This document shows positions 44,801-52,584 of a stretch of 64,000 nt of DNA, piece by piece (the stretch's first letter is position 1; each line of letters starts with the position of its first letter). A program made the position numbers and the translations under genes. The notes below the pieces were generated by a model that saw only the letters and a program-made list of their open reading frames with translations, was not told the origin of the DNA and did not search any database. This DNA is from QHXQ01 sp045807745 (lineage in GTDB: Bacteria; Acidobacteriota; Blastocatellia; Pyrinomonadales; Pyrinomonadaceae). The stretch is from the NCBI GenBank assembly GCA_045807745.1, contig JBJMGT010000008.1, positions 124,001-188,000 of the forward strand, in the 5' to 3' direction.

Positions 44801-44913
44801 GGCCGCTGTTGGGCGACGCGCCGGGTCGCGCCGCGCTCGTCGAGAGCACGTTCACGCACGCGCTGCTGACCGTGCTGTTCGTCGCTCTGTTATGGACAAT
44901 GCATGCGAGTTAA
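41848..44913 (+). CDS. Large TPR-like lipoprotein
   Basis: A 1021-residue protein with a lipobox (GTVIGC near residue 44), making it a probable outer-membrane or inner-membrane lipoprotein. The mature part is nearly all helical with TPR-like repeats (AWQQAQAAETSGDLAQARAL-type, AAAQAFNSLVARYPHSEKRV, RFNEARAAYTHVH), suited to protein binding. Two hydrophobic segments near the end (WYVLAVLLAGLICTRR, ALLTVLFVALLW) may insert in membrane. It is translationally coupled to DUF3142 and likely forms a complex with its operon partners. Confidence 0.75.
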   Translation: MNEPHGQQQFVTTPHRALVSRRRLRASIIVMLCAVACAGTVIGCGWYGGSDHSVRFSGMDERDFGRLPPLSEYATEELPRADDWEEEYELRYEAEERGEQAADELWQQAQAAETSGDLAQARALLRRYLNDRYATDQAKRNTALDLLDAFTALDEGASAAAVQAYLKARHTYYEGMAAQTQSETTAHTEAWQAEAKQQRQETITNVEGALTTLSHAPALRDNVAYLRAAILYRDWDLAAAAQAFNSLVARYPHSEKRVAALYMVGLSHLKQSRSFKDENGETFITGASSPPCPDCRDADWRAARATFTRLLATDPHCAYAADARGWLAFLNLRTGDTGAGLAEYYRMLADTTNAQARVEAIRSLRLARDAANDADMARVEALLTDEPAAALAYAYHNIYNYSFSDYLDVPETDEVQSLAKYVEDNNEYSSAQGKRLDKLRAESQQTAERRELERAAKFATRLLARYPSTHIGGAFAVRLAEAQLELEDAHTAHNFAVRALALGVGGDLRAEALWIKGVAEHRLKEYDAARQTLQLLVAEQPHGQLTEGARRLIAMTAEDAGDLDAALEQYLALDYQTDIAYFIDVLLTPDQLAGYLARHPQTARADELYYALGLRYLRAGRFNEARAAYTHVHAQPDGYTYYGDRKCDEAPHTTANYRASCLNPKFFEDYGGTDDGVHLNWIKRDLQTATELEHLQQQIEQATDDEAKAEALYQLASYNYESSLLFYNPIWNGVRHYQLITLDEQNGYRRPGEAQLLFQHMQEHDAAARALPIYLEVVRRYPNTRAARDAFYTAAVCHDRLADYNEYWRNLYRAGLHAGERMVTYADVRAAYPDYHLPRATYGTYSWEPSTRTVNGGPAWYLPPKPRPRLTGLALFRYRCVKLYNIMLRDAMISWQRAVALWQERVRPWYVLAVLLAGLICTRRVALRARTHLRTQLALHPLSAEITESEDKPAELFASWNFKGWGAQASTYARARVRALWRRVRPLLGDAPGRAALVESTFTHALLTVLFVALLWTMHAS

Positions 44914-45799
44914 GGCAACAGAACATAGCTGTGAGATGAGACATGCCGCACGCGCGCGTCGCCCTATCGATGCGCGCTGGTTGCTCGTGCTCGCGTTGAT
45001 CACGTGTACGCTGCAAGCGGGCTGCGGCGGCGCGTCCGAGGCGCACACGTCGAGCACGACTGCGGCGAGCGCGCCCAAACGCAGCGAGCGCAAGGAAGTC
45101 GCGCTGCCCGCGCCCGACGCGGACACGGATAACGACGGCATTCCTGATCGGGCCGAGTTGCGTTCCTACAACGACCGCGAGAACTTCCGCCGTTGGTTCA
45201 CCGGCATCGCCGAGATGCAGTTTTACGAGCAGAGCGCGGCGTGGAACGAGGAGCAGCGCGACTGCGCGGGGCTGGTGCGCTTCGCTTGGCGCGAGGCTTT
45301 GCGCCCGCACGACCGCGTATGGCTGCGGCGCATGGGCGGCGCTTACGACGCGTTCGCGCCGGACGTAGCCGCCTATACGCTCGCCGAAAGCCCGCTCGGT
45401 GAAAAACTATTTCGCACCGTGCCCGGCTCGTTTCATACGGACGATCTCGACAAGGATCGCTTCGCGGAGTTCGCCGACGCGCACGCGCTCAAAGAGTTCA
45501 ACGCCGTCTTTATCGCGCGCGACCCCGCGCAGGCGCAACCCGGCGATCTGCTCTTCTTCTTTCAACCGTTCGCGCAGAAGTATCCGTATCACGTCATGAT
45601 CTTTCTGGGCGCGGCGCGCGAACAGGGCGAGGGCGCAAACGATTGGGTCGTCTATCACACGGGCGCGTCGCCGACGGACAAGGGCGTGGTGAAGAAGGTG
45701 CGGCTGTCTATGCTCGACCAGCATCCGGACAAGCGTTGGCGGCCTATTCTGACGAATCAGAATTTTCTCGGTTTCTACCGGCTTAAGATTTTGAGCTAA
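44903..45799 (+). CDS. DUF1175 lipoprotein (NlpC/P60-like fold, YfaT-like)
   Basis: About 298 residues. A lipobox (LQAGC) ends the signal peptide, then DADTDNDGIPDRAEL resembles a thrombospondin type-3 calcium segment, followed by the DUF1175 domain with EQRDCAGLVRFAWREAL, whose Cys resembles the nucleophile of NlpC/P60 hydrolases, and HVMIFLG with a candidate His. ATG 44903 (alternative 44936) overlaps the TPR stop. In E. coli the DUF1175 gene yfaT neighbours the macroglobulin gene yfaS, and the same pairing is seen here. Confidence 0.8.
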   Translation: MRVKATEHSCEMRHAARARRPIDARWLLVLALITCTLQAGCGGASEAHTSSTTAASAPKRSERKEVALPAPDADTDNDGIPDRAELRSYNDRENFRRWFTGIAEMQFYEQSAAWNEEQRDCAGLVRFAWREALRPHDRVWLRRMGGAYDAFAPDVAAYTLAESPLGEKLFRTVPGSFHTDDLDKDRFAEFADAHALKEFNAVFIARDPAQAQPGDLLFFFQPFAQKYPYHVMIFLGAAREQGEGANDWVVYHTGASPTDKGVVKKVRLSMLDQHPDKRWRPILTNQNFLGFYRLKILS

Positions 45800-45817
45800 C
45801 CCGACAAGGTTGAACTT

Positions 45818-48800
45818 ATGAATAGTCGTAGACTCATCGCTTCGCTGCTTATCTACTCGGCGGTCTTCGTCGCCGCGCTCGGCTTCTCCTATTACCGCGT
45901 GCGCGCGCTCGCCGAAGGCACGACGCAGGAGTTCTTTCCCGAACAGGATTATTACGAGCGCAAGGCCGATGCCGCGCCGCCCAAGCCCTTCTTCTCGCTC
46001 ACGACCAATCGCACGTATGGGACGAACGAGCGGGCGCGCGTCTTTGTCAACTATCACGACTTGGACGCGCTCGATTTCTTCGTCTATCGCATCAACGACC
46101 CCGTGCAGTTCTTCAAACAACTCGACAACCCGCATCAGGTCGGCGAGGACGAGGACTACGACTTTCAGAACTACTACAAGAAGCGCAACCCCACGTTCTT
46201 AGAAAAACTCCGCCGCTTCAAACAAGGTTTTTATAACTGGTTTCGCAACTATGCCCGCACGCAACTCAAACACGGCGCGCGCAAATCTTTCAACCAACGC
46301 TTCCGCGAAGAGCGCGACGAGACCAGCGACCGGACGCCTTGGAACGTCGCCGACTACGCGCGCTTTCCGTTGCTGAATAAAGATCGCGTGGTCAGCGCGT
46401 GGCGCGAGAAACTGCCGCCGCTCACCACCGAAGAGGATCAGTACGACCGGCGGCCCGTCTCATTGGGCAAGCAAGGAGCCGGCGTCTACATGATCGAGGC
46501 GATCAACGGCGACCTGCACGCTTACGGCATTGCGGTCGTCAGCGACCTCGTCATGGTCGAGAAGACCGCGCGCGACGGTCAGTTGCTGGTCTACGCGGCC
46601 AACCGCCAGTCGGGCGCGCCGCGCGCGAATGTCAACTTGCAGGTACTCAAAGGCAAGGACTCGCTCACGACGGGCACGACCGACAACCAAGGACTCTGGC
46701 GCACGAAGCTCGTGGACAACACGAAGCCGAAGGTGAGTGCGACGGACGAAGAAGGCGGCGGCGAAGACGGTGATGCGGTAAGCGGCGACGGCACGGATGA
46801 AACGCAGCCGTCTTATCTCATCATGGCGCGCGAGGGCGAGAACTTCGCGATCTCCGATCTCGACTCGTACCTGTTCAGCGACGGCGGTGGCCCTTACGAC
46901 GAGAGCTTGAAGAGTTTTGTCTACACGGACAGGCCCGTCTATCGCCCGCTGCAAAAGGTCTACTTTAAAGGCATCCTGCGGCGGCTGACCGAGAAGGGCT
47001 ACGTGAACGTCGGCTCGACCGTCAACGTCACCGTCGAAGATGGCGACGGCAATCAAGTCTATGAGAAAGATTTGCCGCTCTCCTCGCGCGGCACGTTTAG
47101 CGGCGACTTGGACATCGGCGAAGACGCGCCGCTCGGCTCTTATAACATCACCGCGCACGTCGGCGAGGCGACCGCGAGTGGCTACTTTGAAGTGTTGGAG
47201 TACAAGAAGCCGGAATACAAGGTGACCGTCTCGACCGCGCAGAAGTTTGTGCCGACGGGGCAGACTGCGCGCTTCACCGTCAGCGCGCGCTACTTCTTCG
47301 GCGCGCCCGTCACGCGCGCCGACGTGAAGTACTACATCTACCGAGAGCGTTACTACAACTATTTCTTCGACAGCGAAGCCGACCCGATTGACGACTTCGG
47401 CGTCGAAAAAGATCAGAGCACAGAAGAGGATACCAGCGGCGACGAATACTCTTCTTACGGCGACTCGATGGTCAAAGAGGGCGACGGCAAGATCGATCAG
47501 AACGGGCAACTCGTCATAGACTTCCCCGTGCCGCAGCCCGAAGCGAAAGAGGCTTGGGACTACACCTACCGGCTCGAAGCGCAGGTCACGGACGCCGCGC
47601 GGCGCGAGATGCAGGGCAGCGCCAGCTTCGTCGGCACACGCGGGAGCGTGGCCGCTACGGCCGAGGCCGACCGTTACGTCTACCGTGTCGGCGAGACGGC
47701 GCACCTCAAGGTCAAGACGGCCGATTACGAGAACCATCCGCAAGCGGCGCACGTCACCTTGAAGTTCTATGCACAGACTTATGAGCAGGTCGAGAAGGTC
47801 GAAGACGGCGAGACCTACACGACCTATCAAACCAAAGAGCGTGAACTGTCCACGGCCGCTGTGGACACGAACGCGCAGGGCGAGGCTAACTATGACTATC
47901 AACCGCAAGAGCCGGGCGACATAGAGATCAAAGCGATCATTAATCAGAACGGGCGTGACGTTGTATACGAGGCCGGCTACTTCTGGGTCGCGGATCAGAA
48001 CAACGCATGGGAGGACGTGTCCTACGGCGAGGAGGAACAGATCAAGCTCGTCCCCGACAAGAAATCTTACAAGCCGGGCGAGACGGCGCACGTGCTCGCC
48101 TTGCTGCCGACGGACAAAGTACATCTGCTCGTCACGACTGAACTAGCAAGCGTGCTGAGCGTGCGGCAGTTGGACGTGCAGGGGCGCGCGGCAACGATTG
48201 ACGTGCCGATTGACGCGAAGTACGCGCCGAACGTCTTCCTGAACGTGACCTACGTCAAGAACGGCGAGATGTACACGGCCGATCAGATCTTGGTCGTGCC
48301 GCCGCGCGACCGGCTGTTGAAGTTGGAGATCATGTCGGACAAGAAGGAGTACAAGCCGGGCGAGTCGGCGGCCTACAGCGTCTTTGTGCGCGACGCCGAC
48401 AACAAGCCGGTCGCGGGCGCGGAGGTGAGTCTCGGCATCGTGGACGAGTCGATCTATTCGATCCGCCCCGACTCCGCCGGCGACATACGCGAAGAGTTCT
48501 ACGGGCGGCGCTACAATCAGGTGAACACGAGCTTCTCGATCAACTACAACTTCACGGGCTACGCGGGCAGCAAGCCTTTGCAGTTGGCCAAGAACAAGCG
48601 CGCATATCAACTGGCCGATTTTAAGAATGACGATCGCTTGGTTGAGCCGCGCATCCGCAAGATTTTCAAGGACACGGCCCAGTGGCAGCCGACGCTCGTC
48701 ACCGGCGCGGACGGCAAGGCGTCGATCAAGTTCCCACTGCCTGACAACCTGACGACGTGGCGCGCGACCGCCCGCGCGATCACAACTGATACGCGTGTCG

Positions 48801-50764
48801 GCGCGACCACGCAGAAAGTTTTAGAGCGCAAAGATGTCATCATGCGCCTTGCCATGCCGCGCTTTTTGACGGCGGGCGACACGGTGACGATCTCCGGTAT
48901 CGTGCACAACTATCTGCCCGCAGACAAGCAGACCAAAATCTCGCTCGAAGTTGGCGGCGCGCAGTTGCTCGACGCGCCGAATCAATCGGTCATGATTCCG
49001 AAGAACGGCGAGTATCGCGCGAACTGGCGCGTGCAAGCGCCGCAGACCGGCCAGCTAACGCTGCTCGGCAAGGCGTTGACCGACACGGATTCGGACGCGC
49101 TTGAGTTGCAGATGCCGATTGAGCCGCGCGGCGTGCGCCAGACGCGGGGCGAGGCGACGACGCTCGCGGGCGACGAAGAGGATCGCACCGTCACGGTGAA
49201 CCTGCCCGCGAACGCAGACCCGCGCGGGCGCGTGCTGCGCATCGAAGCTGCGCCGTCGGTCGCCGCCACTCTGTTCGGCGCGCTCGATTATCTGACCGGC
49301 TATCCTTACGGCTGCACCGAGCAGACGATGTCGCAGTTCCTCCCCGACGTGATCGTCACTAACACTTTGAAGGAGATCGCCACCGCGCGCATCAGCGAGA
49401 AGAACAATTTGGCCAAGAAGGTGCGCAAAGGCATGGATCGACTCTACAACTTCCAGCACGACGATGGCGGCTGGGGCTGGTGGAAAGACGACCCGACCGA
49501 TCCGTGGATGACGGCTTACGTCGTCGATGGACTGACGATGGCGAGCCGCGCCGGTTATCAGGTTGATGACAACCGTGTCGAGAAAGGGCGCGCGAAACTC
49601 GGCGGCTTGATTGAGTCCGGCAAGAACGACGACGGCAAACCAATCGACACGGAGACGCGCGCTTACATGATCTACGCGCTCAGCATGAGCGGCGGCGTAG
49701 ACCCGCGCCACGTCGATGACATGTTTACGAATCGCGGCCGGCTGCAACCATACGGGCGCGCTCTGCTCGCTTTGACTTTGAAGCAACGCGGCGACCGGCG
49801 CGCACAACAGGTCGCGGGCGAGATCGAAGGCTCTGCACGTGCCACCGATTTCGACGCGCACTGGGAATCGAAGCGCCAACCCGCGCTCGACTTCAGCGAG
49901 GACAACTCGCTCGAAGCCACTGCGCTCTCGATCAAAGCGCTCGCGCAGACAAACGCGCAGAGTGCGCTCTTGCCGAAGGCCGCGCGCTGGCTCGTCGCCA
50001 ACCGCAAGTACGGCGCGTACTGGGTCTCGACCAAACAGACCGCATTCGCCATCTACGGCTTGACCGACTATCTCAAGAACAGTCAAGAGCTATCGCCCAA
50101 CTACGCGCTTGAGGTCTACGTCAACAACGAGCAGGTGTTGACGAAGCAGATCACTTCGGCCGACGTGGGCGACACGCAGCTTGTCATCCGCCGGAAAGAC
50201 GAACAGGTCGCGCGCGACAATCAAATCCGCGTCGTCAAACACGGCCCCGGCGCGCTCTACCTGTCCACGACGCTCAACTTCGCAACGACCGACGAGACCG
50301 CGCCCACGCAGGGCGGCGGCATGAAGATCACGCGCGAGTATCTGCGCCTCGTCGTGGACGACAACAACGGCGACCCCGTCTGGCGCGCCGAAGCGCTGAA
50401 CGGCGACTTGCATTCGGGCGACATGATCATCTCTAAGCTGCACGTGGAAGGGCCGCACGCCTCTTACGTGATGATCGAAGACCCGATCCCTGCCGGCTGC
50501 GAGCAGATCGAGCAGGTCAGCGGGATCAATTTCAACTACTCGACGAAGGACTGGAGCGATTGGTACAGCGCGCGCGAGTTCCGCGACAATCGCACCGCGC
50601 TCTTCCTCAACTACTTCGACGGCGATGCCACCTTCCGCTACGCCCTGCGCGTGCAGGAGCCGGGCGACTTCCGCGTCGCGCCCGCGCGCGTCGAACTGAT
50701 GTACAGCCCGACCGTGCAAGCCAACACCGCGAGCGGGTCTTTGAAGATTCTGGATCGGCAGTGA
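45818..50764 (+). CDS. Bacterial alpha-2-macroglobulin with thioester motif
   Basis: A 1648-residue protein beginning with a membrane/signal segment (LIASLLIYSAVFVAALGF). MG2-type domains carry YTDRPVYRPLQKVYFKG; the A2M domain and thioester domain follow with YPYGCTEQTMSQFLPD, whose Cys1166 and Gln1169 would form the thioester, then a helical TED region (GGWGWWKDDPTDPWMTAYVV) and a receptor-binding-like end. In known bacteria it lies in the periplasm and traps proteases, often next to PbpC. Here PbpC is absent; a different penicillin-binding fusion lies 1.8 kb downstream. ATG 45818 has AAGG 8 bases upstream. Confidence 0.93.
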   Translation: MNSRRLIASLLIYSAVFVAALGFSYYRVRALAEGTTQEFFPEQDYYERKADAAPPKPFFSLTTNRTYGTNERARVFVNYHDLDALDFFVYRINDPVQFFKQLDNPHQVGEDEDYDFQNYYKKRNPTFLEKLRRFKQGFYNWFRNYARTQLKHGARKSFNQRFREERDETSDRTPWNVADYARFPLLNKDRVVSAWREKLPPLTTEEDQYDRRPVSLGKQGAGVYMIEAINGDLHAYGIAVVSDLVMVEKTARDGQLLVYAANRQSGAPRANVNLQVLKGKDSLTTGTTDNQGLWRTKLVDNTKPKVSATDEEGGGEDGDAVSGDGTDETQPSYLIMAREGENFAISDLDSYLFSDGGGPYDESLKSFVYTDRPVYRPLQKVYFKGILRRLTEKGYVNVGSTVNVTVEDGDGNQVYEKDLPLSSRGTFSGDLDIGEDAPLGSYNITAHVGEATASGYFEVLEYKKPEYKVTVSTAQKFVPTGQTARFTVSARYFFGAPVTRADVKYYIYRERYYNYFFDSEADPIDDFGVEKDQSTEEDTSGDEYSSYGDSMVKEGDGKIDQNGQLVIDFPVPQPEAKEAWDYTYRLEAQVTDAARREMQGSASFVGTRGSVAATAEADRYVYRVGETAHLKVKTADYENHPQAAHVTLKFYAQTYEQVEKVEDGETYTTYQTKERELSTAAVDTNAQGEANYDYQPQEPGDIEIKAIINQNGRDVVYEAGYFWVADQNNAWEDVSYGEEEQIKLVPDKKSYKPGETAHVLALLPTDKVHLLVTTELASVLSVRQLDVQGRAATIDVPIDAKYAPNVFLNVTYVKNGEMYTADQILVVPPRDRLLKLEIMSDKKEYKPGESAAYSVFVRDADNKPVAGAEVSLGIVDESIYSIRPDSAGDIREEFYGRRYNQVNTSFSINYNFTGYAGSKPLQLAKNKRAYQLADFKNDDRLVEPRIRKIFKDTAQWQPTLVTGADGKASIKFPLPDNLTTWRATARAITTDTRVGATTQKVLERKDVIMRLAMPRFLTAGDTVTISGIVHNYLPADKQTKISLEVGGAQLLDAPNQSVMIPKNGEYRANWRVQAPQTGQLTLLGKALTDTDSDALELQMPIEPRGVRQTRGEATTLAGDEEDRTVTVNLPANADPRGRVLRIEAAPSVAATLFGALDYLTGYPYGCTEQTMSQFLPDVIVTNTLKEIATARISEKNNLAKKVRKGMDRLYNFQHDDGGWGWWKDDPTDPWMTAYVVDGLTMASRAGYQVDDNRVEKGRAKLGGLIESGKNDDGKPIDTETRAYMIYALSMSGGVDPRHVDDMFTNRGRLQPYGRALLALTLKQRGDRRAQQVAGEIEGSARATDFDAHWESKRQPALDFSEDNSLEATALSIKALAQTNAQSALLPKAARWLVANRKYGAYWVSTKQTAFAIYGLTDYLKNSQELSPNYALEVYVNNEQVLTKQITSADVGDTQLVIRRKDEQVARDNQIRVVKHGPGALYLSTTLNFATTDETAPTQGGGMKITREYLRLVVDDNNGDPVWRAEALNGDLHSGDMIISKLHVEGPHASYVMIEDPIPAGCEQIEQVSGINFNYSTKDWSDWYSAREFRDNRTALFLNYFDGDATFRYALRVQEPGDFRVAPARVELMYSPTVQANTASGSLKILDRQ

Positions 50765-50816
50765 GAAAGCTGTTAGCGCGCATGATTAGGACCCGTCTCA
50801 CGACAGGAGTGTTTCC

Positions 50817-51485
50817 ATGAGAAAACTCATCGTATCTACGTTTGCATCGCTTGACGGAATCATGCAAGCACCCGGCGGACCGGAAGAAGACCCCACTGGC
50901 GGTTTTACCCTTGGCGGTTGGATGTTCGGCTACGCGGACGAAAGCATGGACATCTCAGCAGCAGGTTTCGACGGCAAGGATCGCGAGTTGGTGCTCGGGC
51001 GCAGGACCTATCAGATATTCGAAGGGTTCTGGCCTTATCAGCCGGATGACCACCCGATTGCGAAGACCCTCAATGCAGCGAAAAAGCATGTCGCTTCGCG
51101 TACGTTGACGACGCTCCACTGGAACAACTCGACCCTGCTCCACGGCGATGTCGTCTCGGCGATCATCGCTCTCAAGGCCCAACCGGGCCTGGACCTGCAG
51201 ATGATCGGCAGCGGCAATTTGATTCAAACGCTCCAGGCCGCCTCACTGATCGATGAGTACAACGTGTGGACTTTTCCAATGGTGCTTGGGCGGGGCAAGC
51301 GCCTCTTCAGCGAGACTGCCAAGCCATCGGCGCTTCGGCTCGTCCGCTCCCAGGTTTCGACCACCGGCGCTGTGATGAGCACCTATGTACCAAGCGGCGA
51401 TATCCAGCCCGGTTCGTTCGCGAGTGCCGAGCCGAGCGAGAAGGAGTTGGCCCGACGCAAAAAGATGGCGAATGAGATGTGGTGA
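50817..51485 (+). CDS. Dihydrofolate reductase-like (RibD C-terminal) protein
   Basis: A 222-residue cytoplasmic protein of the RibD_C/DHFR superfamily (VSTFASLDGIMQAPGG, ELVLGRRTYQIFEGFW, QMIGSGNLIQTL, VLGRGKRLF). It binds NADPH by family analogy, but the reaction is unknown. ATG 50817 has AGGAG 8 bases upstream. It is unrelated to cell-envelope genes on both sides and probably an insertion in the operon. Confidence 0.82.
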   Translation: MRKLIVSTFASLDGIMQAPGGPEEDPTGGFTLGGWMFGYADESMDISAAGFDGKDRELVLGRRTYQIFEGFWPYQPDDHPIAKTLNAAKKHVASRTLTTLHWNNSTLLHGDVVSAIIALKAQPGLDLQMIGSGNLIQTLQAASLIDEYNVWTFPMVLGRGKRLFSETAKPSALRLVRSQVSTTGAVMSTYVPSGDIQPGSFASAEPSEKELARRKKMANEMW

Positions 51486-51562
51486 GGTGAAGAAGAGAGT
51501 GCGCGCTAACCACTCAATGCAGCGGACGCCACCGCCACGCGGTGCCGCCGCTGATTTCGATC

Positions 51563-51591
51563 GTTAGCTATTAGCTATTAGCCGTTAGCTT
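51563..51591. repeat. Short heptamer array (TTAGCTA type)
   Basis: GTTAGCTATTAGCTATTAGC is followed by CGTTAGC, four 7-base units with one variant. It lies in the gap of 189 bases after the DHFR-like gene. Confidence 0.65.
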
Positions 51592-51674
51592 TGTCTGGTA
51601 GCGAGCGGCCGAAGATGCAAACAAAGTCGTCCGCCGAGCGCGAAGCGTTCTGGCTAACAGCTTAGAGGTTCATA

Positions 51675-52562
51675 ATGACTAAGAACGTACTAGCCGCCAT
51701 CGGTGCAAGCATCCGCGCACTGCTCGGCCACATCCCAGCCCTCTTCGTGCTCGGCGTGCTCTACGCGCTGTTTCTCGCCGCGTGCTACTTCTTCATCACG
51801 ACGCGCGAGGCAACAACCGTGCAGGTGTTGTTTACCGCCGTCGTCGCGCTCGCGATCCCCGTGCTCTTCTGCGCGTTGCAGGCGGGGTGCGCGGGCTTCG
51901 CCGTCGGCGCGGACACGCCGGGCGCGACCATGCGGAGCGCGGGCAAGGGCTTCTGGAAAGTGTTGCTGGTGAGCCTACCGCTCGTCGCCGTCATCTGGGG
52001 CGGTGTCTGGGTCTTTGGCAAAGCGCAGGCGCGCATTACAGCGCGGGCGAATGCAGCAGCCAGCAACGCCAACTCGAATGCCGGGAGCGTGAGCGAGGAC
52101 GAGAGCGAGCCGCTCTCCGTGCCGATGCACGCGCCTGAGCGCGAGGAAGATAAGAAACCGAAGGTGCATTGGTCTTACGTGCTACTCGTCACCGTGCGCC
52201 TGTTGTGCTTCGGTCTTGTGCTGCCGCTCGTCGCGATCCATCTATGGCTGGGGCTGGCGCGCAATGGGCTGCTTGGCATGTTCAAAGGCTTCGGGCGCGT
52301 GCTCGCGCCGCAGACGGTGTTGACCTACGCGGTCGGCATGATCATCTTCGGCGTCATCCCCTACTTCCTGCTCTTCAAGCGCACGGGCGCAAAGGCCGAG
52401 TGGACTGAGTTGTCGCTCTTCGGTCTCCGGCTCGCGCTCACATTCTTGTGCACGCTCGTCGGCTGGGTGCTGACCTTGCGCGCGCTCGCGAACCAGACGT
52501 TTGTGCCAACGTCACAGCCGCAGATTGAGCCGAACGTGGCGCAAACGGCGCAGCAGGCTTAG
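51675..52562 (+). CDS. Polytopic membrane protein of unknown function
   Basis: A 295-residue protein with about six hydrophobic helices and a charged, low-complexity loop near residues 115-155 (NAAASNANSNAGSVSEDE). A GCAG-rich C-terminal tail ends it. No family is recognised. It ends 22 bases before the transpeptidase-fusion gene and shares its strand, so the two are probably cotranscribed. Confidence 0.65.
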   Translation: MTKNVLAAIGASIRALLGHIPALFVLGVLYALFLAACYFFITTREATTVQVLFTAVVALAIPVLFCALQAGCAGFAVGADTPGATMRSAGKGFWKVLLVSLPLVAVIWGGVWVFGKAQARITARANAAASNANSNAGSVSEDESEPLSVPMHAPEREEDKKPKVHWSYVLLVTVRLLCFGLVLPLVAIHLWLGLARNGLLGMFKGFGRVLAPQTVLTYAVGMIIFGVIPYFLLFKRTGAKAEWTELSLFGLRLALTFLCTLVGWVLTLRALANQTFVPTSQPQIEPNVAQTAQQA

Positions 52563-52584
52563 TTGTGTTGTCGGTAGCGTGGCC

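Noticed and set aside
46460..48124. 554-codon minus-strand frame opposite the macroglobulin gene
   Set aside because: Val/Arg-rich antisense shadow with no motif.
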